From Thermomonas sp. (GTDB lineage: Bacteria; Pseudomonadota; Gammaproteobacteria; Xanthomonadales; Xanthomonadaceae), in assembly GCA_024711415.1 (NCBI GenBank), contig JANJSW010000223.1, positions 1 to 8,261 on the forward strand: a DNA stretch of 8,261 nucleotides, written 5' to 3'. The position numbers and the translations under genes were made by a program. Below, one piece after another: positions 1 to 6,036 of this stretch. Each line of letters starts with the position of its first letter. Position 1 is the stretch's first letter. The notes beneath the pieces are model-generated. The model worked only from the letters and a program-made list of their open reading frames with translations, was not told the origin of the DNA and did not search any database.

Positions 1-1477
1 TGTGCTGTGCCGCCAGGCGGTGGGCGCGCGCCCCCTGCCCGCGCACCACCGCGATGAAGTCGCCTTCCAGCCCGCCGGCCTTGAACGCGGCCAGCAGCGC
101 GTCCTGCGATTCGAAGATCCGTGCCGGCGCCTCGTGGTGGCGGTACTGCGGCGCCACCGCGGAAATCTTGACCACCGCCCGGCCGAGGTTGCCCCGCAGC
201 CGGCGCAGGCCGCCCTCGCTGTCGAACGGCGCGGACACCGGGCGCACGATGTCGGTATCGCCCGATGCCGCCGGCGGGTCGCGCCAGCGCAGGGCAAGGT
301 CGTCCAGGTACGGCTGGCAGGCCTGCTGGCGCAGGCTGCCGCCGTGCACGCACAGGATGTCCTCGTGCAGCAGGCCGGCATCGAGCAGCTGCGAGATCAC
401 GAAGCCCATGCCGCCGGCTGCCTCGAAGTGGTTCACGTCGGCGGAGCCGTTCGGATACACCCGCGCCAGCAGCGGGGTGGCCTTGGACAGTTCGTCGAGG
501 TCGTTCCAGTCGATCAGCAGGCCGGCGGCGCGCGCCACCGCGACCAGATGCAGGGCGTGGTTGGTGGAACCGCCGGTGGCGGCCAGCCCGACCATCGCGT
601 TGACGATGGCTTTCTCGTTGACGGTCTGCGCGAGCGGGCGGTAGTCCGCGCCGAGCGCGGTGATGCGCAGCGCCTGCTCGGCCGCGGCCACGGTCAGCGC
701 GCTGCGCAGCGGTCCGTTCGGCGGCACGAAGGCGGTGCCGGGCAGGTGCAGGCCCATCACTTCCATCAGCATCTGGTTGGAATTGGCGGTGCCGTAGAAG
801 GTGCAGGTGCCGGGCGCATGGTAGGACGCGGCTTCCGCATCCATCAGTTCGTCCTGCGTCGCCTGCCCCAGCGCATAACGCTGGCGCACCTCGGCCTTCT
901 GCTTGTTGGGAATGCCGGAAGGCATCGGCCCGGCCGGCACGAAGATCACCGGCAGGTGGCCGAAGCTGAGCGCGCCGATCAGCAGGCCCGGCACGATCTT
1001 GTCGCACACGCCCAGCATCAGCGCCGCGTCGAAGCTGTCGTGGGAAAGCGATACCGCGGTGGCCAGCGCGATCACGTCGCGCGAGAACAGCGACAGCTCC
1101 ATCCCGTCGCGGCCCTGGGTCACGCCGTCGCACATCGCCGGCACGCCGCCGGCCACCTGCGCGCTGCCGCCGGCATTGCGCGCCGCCATCCGGATCAGCG
1201 ACGGGTACTGCTCCATCGGCTGGTGCGCACTGAGCATGTCGTTGTAGGCAGTCACTATCCCGATGTTGCCGCCGCGCCCGCCGCGCAGCGCCGGCTTGTC
1301 CTCCCCGGAAGCGGCGAAGGCATGCGCCTGGTTGCCGCAGGACAGCTTGTAGCGGTAGGGGCCGGCCGCACGCGCGGCGTCCATGCGCGCGAGGTAGTCG
1401 CGGCGCGTCGCCAGGCTGCGTTCGGCGATGCGGGCGGTGACGCGTTCGACGGCGGGGTGCAGCGCGGCGGTGGACAT
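1..1477 (-). CDS. edd: 6-phosphogluconate dehydratase, C-terminus cut off by window edge
   Basis: Dehydrates 6-phosphogluconate to 2-keto-3-deoxy-6-phosphogluconate, the committed step of the cytoplasmic Entner-Doudoroff pathway. It belongs to the IlvD/Edd family of Fe-S dehydratases. 492 codons are present, against about 600 in the family. Visible motifs are SCGNQ (46-50), [10 protein letters not shown] (78-87), [12 protein letters not shown] (111-122), and the family signature [11 protein letters not shown] (158-168), followed by [12 protein letters not shown] from Cys225. Cys158 and Cys225 have the spacing of the cluster-ligand cysteines of E. coli Edd. The second family signature (TDGRxSG) would lie beyond the edge. 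The ATG at 1477 overlaps the pgl stop by one base (TGATG), with a GGAG ribosome site 6 nt upstream. In the last dozen codons the usual GPxANGMPELH motif reads [11 protein letters not shown], probably sequence error. The product is clear; whether the gene is intact cannot be judged here. Confidence 0.95.
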   Translation of the reverse strand, partial: MSTAALHPAVERVTARIAERSLATRRDYLARMDAARAAGPYRYKLSCGNQAHAFAASGEDKPALRGGRGGNIGIVTAYNDMLSAHQPMEQYPSLIRMAARNAGGSAQVAGGVPAMCDGVTQGRDGMELSLFSRDVIALATAVSLSHDSFDAALMLGVCDKIVPGLLIGALSFGHLPVIFVPAGPMPSGIPNKQKAEVRQRYALGQATQDELMDAEAASYHAPGTCTFYGTANSNQMLMEVMGLHLPGTAFVPPNGPLRSALTVAAAEQALRITALGADYRPLAQTVNEKAIVNAMVGLAATGGSTNHALHLVAVARAAGLLIDWNDLDELSKATPLLARVYPNGSADVNHFEAAGGMGFVISQLLDAGLLHEDILCVHGGSLRQQACQPYLDDLALRWRDPPAASGDTDIVRPVSAPFDSEGGLRRLRGNLGRAVVKISAVAPQYRHHEAPARIFESQDALLAAFKAGGLEGDFIAVVRGQGARAHRLAAQH

Positions 1478-2172
1478 CAGGGGCTCCAGTGGATGTGGAT
1501 GGATGCCGGCGCGTGCAGCAGCGCGGCGACCGGGTATGGCGCCTGCGGCTCCTGCTGGGCGCGGCGGAGGATGGCGCGCTTGTCCTGGCCGGTGACGACC
1601 AGATGCACCGCGCGCGCGCGCAGCAGGCGCGGCAGGCTCAGGCTGATTCGCGCGAACGGGGCTTCCGGCGGCAGCGGATCGGGCAGGGTGGCGATGGCGT
1701 CGACGCCGCTGTCCAGCGCCAGCCCATCGGCGAGGTTGGCCGCACCCGGGAACAGCGAGGCGAAGTGGCCGTCCGCGCCCATCCCCAGCAGCACCGCGTC
1801 GAAGGGTTCCGGATGGGCGGCGAGCAGGGCGCGCGCCTGCGCCAGCGAGGCGTCGATGTCGCCATCGGCGGCAGTGACCGGGTGCAGCGCGATGCCGGCA
1901 TCGGCGGCGAACGCCGCGCGCAGATTGCGCAGGTTGCAGGCCGGATGGTCGTGCGGCACGCAGCGTTCGTCGGTCGGCAGCACGTCGATGCGGCCGCCGA
2001 GCCGCGCGCCGGCCAGGCGTGCGTACATCGGCAGCGGGGTGCGCCCGCCCGCCAGTGCGAGCAAGGCGCTGCCGCGCTGGGCGATGGCGTCGCGGCAGGC
2101 GGACTCGAACACCGCGGCGACGCCGGCCACCAGACTGGCAGCATCGGCATGGTCGCGTTCGATCCAGCCCAT
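1477..2172 (-). CDS. pgl: 6-phosphogluconolactonase
   Basis: Hydrolyses 6-phosphogluconolactone, the product of Zwf, to 6-phosphogluconate, the substrate of Edd. It is of the DevB/SOL type (related to glucosamine-6-phosphate isomerase), not the E. coli beta-propeller type. At 231 aa it has the usual length. Visible motifs are [13 protein letters not shown] (38-50), the phosphosugar-binding loop; [11 protein letters not shown] (63-73); NLRNLRAAF (80-88); [16 protein letters not shown] (128-143), the family's best-conserved block; and [10 protein letters not shown] (193-202). Start choice: the ATG at 2172 has AGGA 8 nt upstream (2181-2184). An in-frame ATG at 2187 would overlap the zwf stop as ATGA and add five residues (MRTTA), but has no ribosome site. 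The 3' end shares one base with the edd start. Middle gene of a zwf-pgl-edd operon. Confidence 0.93.
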   Translation of the reverse strand: MGWIERDHADAASLVAGVAAVFESACRDAIAQRGSALLALAGGRTPLPMYARLAGARLGGRIDVLPTDERCVPHDHPACNLRNLRAAFAADAGIALHPVTAADGDIDASLAQARALLAAHPEPFDAVLLGMGADGHFASLFPGAANLADGLALDSGVDAIATLPDPLPPEAPFARISLSLPRLLRARAVHLVVTGQDKRAILRRAQQEPQAPYPVAALLHAPASIHIHWSP

Positions 2173-2183
2173 CGCCGTCGTCC

Positions 2184-3653
2184 TCATTCGCGCCAGCCGT
2201 GGCCCAGCCGATCCACCAGCGACACCGACGCGGCGGGTCCCCAGGTGCCGGCCGGATAGGGCTTGGGCAGCATGCCCGCGTCGTGCCAGCCGTCGGCGAT
2301 CGCATCGACCCACTGCCACGCGGCTTCGGTCTCGTCGCGGCGCACGAACAGCGTGCCGTTGCCCTCGATCGCATCCAGGTAGAGGCGCTCGTAGGCGATG
2401 CGCTTGCGCGAGTTCAGGAACTCCTCGTGGAAGTCCAGGTCCAGCGCCACCTGCGACAGCCGCAGGCCGGCGCGATCCAGGCCCGGGGTCTTGCTCATCA
2501 GGTCCAGTTCGATGCGCTCCTCCGGCTGCAGCTTGATCAGCAGTCCGTTGGGTCGCATGTCGGTGTCCGCCGGGCCGCCGAAGATCGAATACGGCACCTT
2601 GCGGAACTGGATGTAGATCTCGGTGCTGCGCGAGGGCAGGCGCTTGCCGGTGCGCAGGTAGAACGGCACCCCCGACCAGCGCCAGTTGTCCACGTGCGCG
2701 CGCAGGGCGACGAAGGTCTCCGTGTGGCTGGCCCGGCCCAGTTCCTCGACGTAGCCCGGCACCACCCGGCCTTCGCTGGCGCCGGCGGTGTACTGGCCGA
2801 TCACCGATTCGGTGGCGACGTTGCCGCGGTCGATCGGCCGCAGCGAGCGCAGCACCTTGATCTTCTCGTTGCGCACCGCGGTGGGCTCGAACCGCGCCGG
2901 CGGCTCCATCGCCACCAGACACAGCAGCTGCAGCAGGTGGTTTTGCAGCATGTCGCGCAGCGCGCCGGAGTCGTCGTAATAGTCGCCGCGGCCCTCCACG
3001 CCGACCGTCTCGCCGACGGTGATCTGCACTTGCTCGATATGGCGGGCGCTCCACAGCGGCTCGAACAGCGAATTGCCGAAGCGCAGGGCGATCAGGTTCT
3101 GCACGCCTTCCTTGCCGAGGTAGTGGTCGGTGCGGAAGATCCGCTCCTCGTCGAAGGCCAGCGCCACGCTGTCGTTGATCGCGATGGCGGAGGCCAGGTC
3201 CTTGCCGATCGGCTTCTCCAGCATGACCCGGGTGCCCGGGCCGGCCACGCCGTTGGCGGCCAGCGCCTGGCAGGCGGGGCCGTAGAAGCGCGGCGCGGTG
3301 CTCATGTGGTAGAGCACGTCGCCGTTGCGCAGCGCGTCCACCCGGCCGGCCAGCGCCTGCATCGAGGCGGCGTCGTCGGCGCCGGCGGCGCAGTAGTCCA
3401 GCCGTTCCAGCAGGCCGCGCAGGGCATCGTCGCTGCGCTCGGCGGCGGGGATGCGCTCGGCGATGCTGGCGGCCACCAGATTGGCGAATCCTTCCCGGTC
3501 CAGCTCGCTGCGCGCGGTGCCGAGGATGCGCATGCCGTCGGGCAGCAGCTGCTCGGCCTGCAGGCTGTACAGCGAGGGCAGCAGCATGCGCCGGGCAAGA
3601 TCGCCGGTGGCGCCGAAAATGGTCAGCAGCGAGGCTGGCGTGGCTTGCGACAC
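2184..3653 (-). CDS. zwf: glucose-6-phosphate 1-dehydrogenase
   Basis: Oxidises glucose-6-phosphate to 6-phosphogluconolactone with reduction of NAD(P)+. This is the entry step of the Entner-Doudoroff and oxidative pentose phosphate routes and a main NADPH source. The protein is 489 aa (E. coli about 491). It has the nucleotide-binding loop [10 protein letters not shown] (13-22), EKPIGKD (146-152), the family signature DHYLGKE (176-182) with the substrate-binding His and Lys, [10 protein letters not shown] (235-244) with the catalytic-base His at 239, and the RTGKRL block (334-339). The GTG start at 3653 ([18 protein letters not shown]) fits the family N-terminus. Only a weak purine stretch (CGGGAAA) lies upstream, and the leader is oddly pyrimidine-rich, with CCTCC twice. 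First gene of the minus-strand operon, divergent from fabA. The TGA lies within the ribosome-binding region of pgl. Confidence 0.95.
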   Translation of the reverse strand: MSQATPASLLTIFGATGDLARRMLLPSLYSLQAEQLLPDGMRILGTARSELDREGFANLVAASIAERIPAAERSDDALRGLLERLDYCAAGADDAASMQALAGRVDALRNGDVLYHMSTAPRFYGPACQALAANGVAGPGTRVMLEKPIGKDLASAIAINDSVALAFDEERIFRTDHYLGKEGVQNLIALRFGNSLFEPLWSARHIEQVQITVGETVGVEGRGDYYDDSGALRDMLQNHLLQLLCLVAMEPPARFEPTAVRNEKIKVLRSLRPIDRGNVATESVIGQYTAGASEGRVVPGYVEELGRASHTETFVALRAHVDNWRWSGVPFYLRTGKRLPSRSTEIYIQFRKVPYSIFGGPADTDMRPNGLLIKLQPEERIELDLMSKTPGLDRAGLRLSQVALDLDFHEEFLNSRKRIAYERLYLDAIEGNGTLFVRRDETEAAWQWVDAIADGWHDAGMLPKPYPAGTWGPAASVSLVDRLGHGWRE

Positions 3654-3797
3654 GGAGGATTTCCCGGCAGGAGGGTCGTCCCGCCGCAGCTTAAATGCTT
3701 TGGCGTTGGATGTTGCGGTGCACACGTTTGCAGTCGTTTTATCCGGGCGAACCGGAAACGCGTTGCGGAACCGGCAATACGCCTAGGTATCGCGCGG

Positions 3798-3812
3798 TTG
3801 TCGTGTTTACAA
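3798..3812. promoter_or_regulatory. candidate HexR-type operator (TTGT-N7-ACAA)
   Basis: TTGTCGTGTTTACAA is a palindrome with 4-bp arms and a 7-bp centre. It matches the operator form TTGT-N7/8-ACAA described for Pseudomonas HexR, the RpiR-family repressor released by KDG-6-phosphate that controls zwf, pgl and edd. It lies 144 bp upstream of the zwf start and 27 bp upstream of the fabA start, overlapping a possible fabA -10 hexamer. The arms are short and no hexR gene lies in the window, so binding by HexR is inference. Confidence 0.4.
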
Positions 3813-3813
3813 T
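3808..3813 (+). promoter_or_regulatory. fabA: possible -10 hexamer of the fabA-fabB promoter
   Basis: TACAAT differs from the sigma-70 consensus TATAAT at one position. It would start transcription near 3820, giving a leader of about 20 nt before the fabA ATG. No good -35 is present 16-18 bp upstream (AGGTAT at 3785-3790), so the promoter would need an activator or be weak. Confidence 0.3.
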
Positions 3814-3839
3814 CGGAAGTTTCCCCCTTGGGCCATTCC

Positions 3840-4355
3840 ATGACCCGCGCTTCATCGTTCACCCGCGAACAGCTGCTGGCCAGCGCACGCGGCGAGTTGT
3901 TCCCGAACAGCACCGCCCGCCTGCCGGCCGATCCGATGCTGATGTTCGACCGCATCGTCGAGATCAACGATGACGGTGGTAGCCACGGCAAGGGTTTCGT
4001 CCGCGCCGAACTGGACATCCATCCCGACCTCTGGTTCTTCCAGTGCCATTTCCTCGGCGACCCGGTGATGCCCGGCTGCCTCGGGCTGGACGCGATGTGG
4101 CAGCTGGTCGGCTTCTACCTGACCTGGCTTGGCGCGCCCGGCCGCGGCCGCGCGCTGGGCTGCGGCGAGGTGAAGTTCACCGGCCAGGTGCTGCCCACCG
4201 CCAAGGTGGTGACCTATGAAATCGACGTCACCCGCGTCATCAACCGCAAGCTGGTGATGGCCCAGGCCGACGCCCGCACGCTGGTGGACGGGCAGGAGAT
4301 CTACACCGCCAAGGACCTGCGCGTGGGTCTGTTCAATACCGTGGAGGGCACCTGA
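3840..4355 (+). CDS. fabA: bifunctional 3-hydroxydecanoyl-ACP dehydratase/isomerase
   Basis: Dehydrates 3-hydroxydecanoyl-ACP and isomerises trans-2- to cis-3-decenoyl-ACP. This is the branch point that introduces the double bond in anaerobic unsaturated fatty acid synthesis in the cytoplasm. At 171 aa it is essentially the length of E. coli FabA (172). The active-site His is at 70 ([19 protein letters not shown], 66-84) and the catalytic Asp at 84. Other family blocks are LMFDRIVEI (34-42), [10 protein letters not shown] (85-94), [11 protein letters not shown] (109-119) and [11 protein letters not shown] (134-144). The ATG at 3840 gives the family N-terminus. The ribosome site is weak (TTGGG about 8 nt upstream). 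fabB follows after a single base, so the two are one transcript. It is divergent from zwf, whose NADPH the fatty acid cycle consumes. Confidence 0.96.
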   Translation: MTRASSFTREQLLASARGELFPNSTARLPADPMLMFDRIVEINDDGGSHGKGFVRAELDIHPDLWFFQCHFLGDPVMPGCLGLDAMWQLVGFYLTWLGAPGRGRALGCGEVKFTGQVLPTAKVVTYEIDVTRVINRKLVMAQADARTLVDGQEIYTAKDLRVGLFNTVEGT

Positions 4356-4356
4356 C

Positions 4357-5565
4357 ATGCGCCGCATCGCCATCACCGGCATGGGCATCGCGTCCTGCCT
4401 CGGCAACGACCTGGACAGCGTCTCGCGCGCGTTGCGCGAGGGCCGCTCCGGCATCCGCACGCTGCCCGACTCGGTCGAGCGCGGCCTGCGCAGCCAGATC
4501 GGCGGCGCGGTGGACCTTGACCTCGACGCCGTCATCGACCGCAAGCTCAAGCGCTTCATGAGCGATGCCGCGGCTTACAGCTACGTCTCCATGCGCGATG
4601 CGATCGCCGATGCCGGCCTGACCGAGGCGCAGGTCAGCAGCCCGCGCACCGGCCTGATCGCCGGCTCCGGCGGCGGTTCCAGCCGCTGGCAGGTGGAGAC
4701 CGCCGACATCCTGCGCGATCGCGGCGTGCGCAAGGTCGGCCCGTACATGGTGCCGCGCACGATGTGCTCCACGGTCTCGGCCAACCTCGCCACCGCGTTC
4801 AAGATCAAGGGCCTGAGCTATTCGATCAGCGCCGCCTGCGCGACCTCCGCGCACTGCATCGGCGCCGGCGCCGACCTGATCCGCCACGGCGCGCAGGACA
4901 TCGTGTTCGCCGGCGGCGGCGAGGACCTGGACTGGACGATGACGGTGATGTTCGACGCGATGGGCGCGCTGTCGTCCGCGCGCAACGACGCACCCGAAAC
5001 GGCCTCGCGTCCGTACGACGCCGGCCGCGACGGTTTCGTCATCGGCAGCGGCGGCGGCATGCTGGTGCTGGAGGACTGGGACCACGCGGTCGCGCGCGGC
5101 GCGCACATCCACGCCGAGCTGGTCGGCTACGGCGTCACCAGCGATGGCGCCGACATGGTGGCGCCGAGCGGCGAGGGCGCGGTGCGCTGCATGCGCATGG
5201 CGCTGGAAGGCGTGAGCCGCCCGGTCGACTACCTCAACACCCACGGCACCTCCACGCCGCTGGGCGACATCGTCGAACTGAACGCGGTGCGCGAGGTGTT
5301 CGGCGAGGCGATGCCGCCGATCTCCTCGACCAAGGCGCTGTCCGGCCACTCGCTGGGTGCGGCCAGCGTGCACGAGGCGATCTACAGCCTGCTGATGCTG
5401 CGCGACGGCTTCATCGCCGGCTCCGCCAACATCGACAACCTCGATCCCGGCGCGGAGGGCTTCCCGATCGTGCGCGAGAGCCGTGACGCCAAGTTGGATG
5501 TGGTGATGTCCAACAGCTTCGGCTTCGGCGGCACCAACGCCGCGCTGGTGTTCGCGCGGGCCTGA
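4357..5565 (+). CDS. fabB: beta-ketoacyl-ACP synthase I
   Basis: Condenses malonyl-ACP with acyl-ACP. FabB is the partner of FabA that elongates cis-3-decenoyl-ACP and so commits it to unsaturated fatty acids. At 402 aa it is close to E. coli FabB (406). The thiolase-fold catalytic triad is complete: Cys161 in [14 protein letters not shown] (158-171), His296 in [11 protein letters not shown] (294-304) and His331 in [11 protein letters not shown] (326-336). Lys326 is also present, as is the C-terminal [16 protein letters not shown] glycine loop (385-400). Pairing with fabA and the [14 protein letters not shown] segment (131-144) favour FabB over FabF. A strong ribosome site, GGAGGG (4343-4348), lies inside the fabA 3' end, 8 nt before the ATG. 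The fabA stop and this start are one base apart, so expression is likely coupled. A strong intrinsic terminator follows. Confidence 0.95.
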   Translation: MRRIAITGMGIASCLGNDLDSVSRALREGRSGIRTLPDSVERGLRSQIGGAVDLDLDAVIDRKLKRFMSDAAAYSYVSMRDAIADAGLTEAQVSSPRTGLIAGSGGGSSRWQVETADILRDRGVRKVGPYMVPRTMCSTVSANLATAFKIKGLSYSISAACATSAHCIGAGADLIRHGAQDIVFAGGGEDLDWTMTVMFDAMGALSSARNDAPETASRPYDAGRDGFVIGSGGGMLVLEDWDHAVARGAHIHAELVGYGVTSDGADMVAPSGEGAVRCMRMALEGVSRPVDYLNTHGTSTPLGDIVELNAVREVFGEAMPPISSTKALSGHSLGAASVHEAIYSLLMLRDGFIAGSANIDNLDPGAEGFPIVRESRDAKLDVVMSNSFGFGGTNAALVFARA

Positions 5566-5595
5566 GGCCCGTCGAGCCGGTTGCGAACCCCGGTC

Positions 5596-5612
5596 GCCGC
5601 TTGCAAGGCGGC
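5596..5612 (+). other. small hairpin between fabB and its terminator
   Basis: GCCGC-TTGCAAG-GCGGC forms a 5-bp GC stem with a 7-nt loop about 30 nt after the fabB stop. There is no T-run, so it is not a terminator. It could protect the mRNA 3' end, or mean nothing in GC-rich DNA. Confidence 0.35.
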
Positions 5613-5624
5613 CTTCCCGCGATG

Positions 5625-5667
5625 ACCCCGTCCATGTCGCCACCCGGCGGCAGCGGCGGGGTTTTTT
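5625..5667 (+). terminator. Rho-independent terminator of fabA-fabB
   Basis: Positions 5625-5641 pair with 5646-5662 around a 4-nt loop (ACCC). The 17-bp stem is broken only by a 2x2 internal mismatch at 5633-5634/5653-5654 and two G-T wobbles. The base is ACCCCG/CGGGGT and six Ts follow (5662-5667). There is no A-run on the left side, so it works only rightwards. It separates the fab operon from the HTH-SulP pair. Confidence 0.9.
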
Positions 5668-5719
5668 CGTGATGGGAATGGCGGATTCGCCCGCAGAATG
5701 GCGATAAAATACGGCCATG

Positions 5720-5738
5720 TTGATGTTCTAAACATTAA
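5720..5738. promoter_or_regulatory. inverted repeat, candidate operator of the HTH regulator
   Basis: TTGATGTT-CTA-AACATTAA has 8-bp arms matching at seven of eight positions (the exception is a G/T pair) around a 3-bp centre. It lies 40 bp before the regulator's start, among the promoter-like hexamers. A 19-bp dyad of this spacing suits a dimeric XRE-type repressor. That the adjacent gene product binds it is inference. Confidence 0.5.
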
Positions 5739-5753
5739 CTATGCTGTTTTATA

Positions 5754-5767
5754 TCGGATCATTCCGA
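5754..5767. repeat. short inverted repeat just before the ribosome site
   Basis: TCGGA-TCAT-TCCGA has 5-bp arms and a 4-nt centre, and ends directly before the ACGGAG ribosome site (5768-5773). It could be a second half-site for a regulator or a small hairpin in the leader RNA. It is short enough to be chance. Confidence 0.25.
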
Positions 5768-5778
5768 ACGGAGCACCC

Positions 5779-6036
5779 GTGATCACTTCGGCCCAGATGC
5801 GCGCCGCGCGCGCCCTGCTTGGCATCGACCAGAAAACGCTGGCGCAAAAGGCCGGCCTGTCCCTGCCCACCATCCAGCGCATGGAACTCAGCCATGGACA
5901 TGTGCGCGGCGTGGTCGATTCGCTGGTCAAGGTGGTGGCCGCGCTGGATGCGGCGGGGGTGGAGCTGATCGGCGAGCGCGCCCCCAGCAGTGGCGGCGGA
6001 CGCGGCGTGCGGCTCAAGGCGGAGGAGGAAGCATGA
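5779..6036 (+). CDS. small XRE-type helix-turn-helix transcriptional regulator
   Basis: An 85-aa DNA-binding protein of the Cro/C1 class. Helix-turn-helix residues are about 17-37: DQKTLAQKAG then the recognition helix SLPTIQRMEL. Ahead of it is the family-typical MITSAQMRAARALLGI. The C-terminal tail GVELIGERAPSSGGGRGVRLKA matches the GVEFI...GGGxGVRLR tail seen in many small proteobacterial XRE proteins of unknown role. The GTG start at 5779 has ACGGAG 5 nt upstream. An ATG at 5698 would run through the promoter and add 27 residues foreign to the family. The stop overlaps the transporter start (ATGA), so both proteins are probably made together. Likely role, inferred: autorepressor of this operon through the inverted repeat at 5720-5738. 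The ligand is unknown and no sensor domain is present. Confidence 0.88.
   Translation: MITSAQMRAARALLGIDQKTLAQKAGLSLPTIQRMELSHGHVRGVVDSLVKVVAALDAAGVELIGERAPSSGGGRGVRLKAEEEA

Larger units (their letters stand above)
3654..3839. promoter_or_regulatory. divergent zwf / fabA intergenic control region
   Basis: This 186-bp gap separates the zwf and fabA starts and must hold both promoters. It is visibly less GC-rich than the flanking genes. It contains a TTGT-N7-ACAA palindrome (3798-3812) and a TACAAT hexamer (3808-3813). No convincing -35/-10 pair could be assigned for zwf. TTGTAA (3807-3812 on the minus strand) is a possible zwf -35, but nothing near TATAAT lies at the right distance. No small coding frame with a ribosome site was seen. 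Confidence 0.7.
5668..5778 (+). promoter_or_regulatory. AT-rich promoter region of the HTH-SulP operon
   Basis: This is the most AT-rich segment of the window. It contains several hexamers close to a -10 box (TAAAAT 5705-5710, TATGCT 5740-5745, TTTATA 5748-5753) and TTGATG (5720-5725), which resembles a -35. No pair has ideal 17-bp spacing, so the exact promoter is not assigned. The inverted repeats at 5720-5738 and 5754-5767 fall inside it. Confidence 0.5.

Noticed and set aside
2..2536. An 844-codon open frame on the plus strand opposite edd, pgl and part of zwf
   Set aside because: It is low in complexity and rich in Arg, Ala, Gly and Gln, with no recognisable domain. The minus strand over the same span encodes three clear enzymes. 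Long antisense frames are expected in DNA this GC-rich.
1477..3054. Pgl as the C-terminal half of a 525-residue fusion protein
   Set aside because: The N-terminal half is an out-of-frame reading of zwf. Pgl has its own start with a ribosome site at 2172 and normal length.
3654..3725. Upstream GTG at 3725 as the zwf start
   Set aside because: It would add 24 residues with no family similarity, and the GTG at 3653 gives the normal distance to the FGATGD loop.
3784..3830. A FabR- or DesT-type operator before fabA
   Set aside because: I looked for the longer palindromes of those regulators and found none. The only dyad is the short TTGT-N7-ACAA.
2019..3839. A long plus-strand frame running opposite zwf and continuing in frame into fabA (778 codons in all)
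   Set aside because: The fabA part starts at its own ATG (3840) with the family N-terminus and length. The upstream part is the antisense of zwf and resembles no protein.
4581..5718. Antisense frames opposite fabB (up to 461 codons)
   Set aside because: Composition is that of a high-GC shadow (His, Gln, Arg, Ala repeats), with no motifs. The plus strand has an intact FabB with its full catalytic triad.
5698..5778. Upstream ATG at 5698 as the start of the HTH gene
   Set aside because: The extra 27 codons pass through the AT-rich promoter and the inverted repeat, and the GTG at 5779 has a good ribosome site and the family N-terminus.
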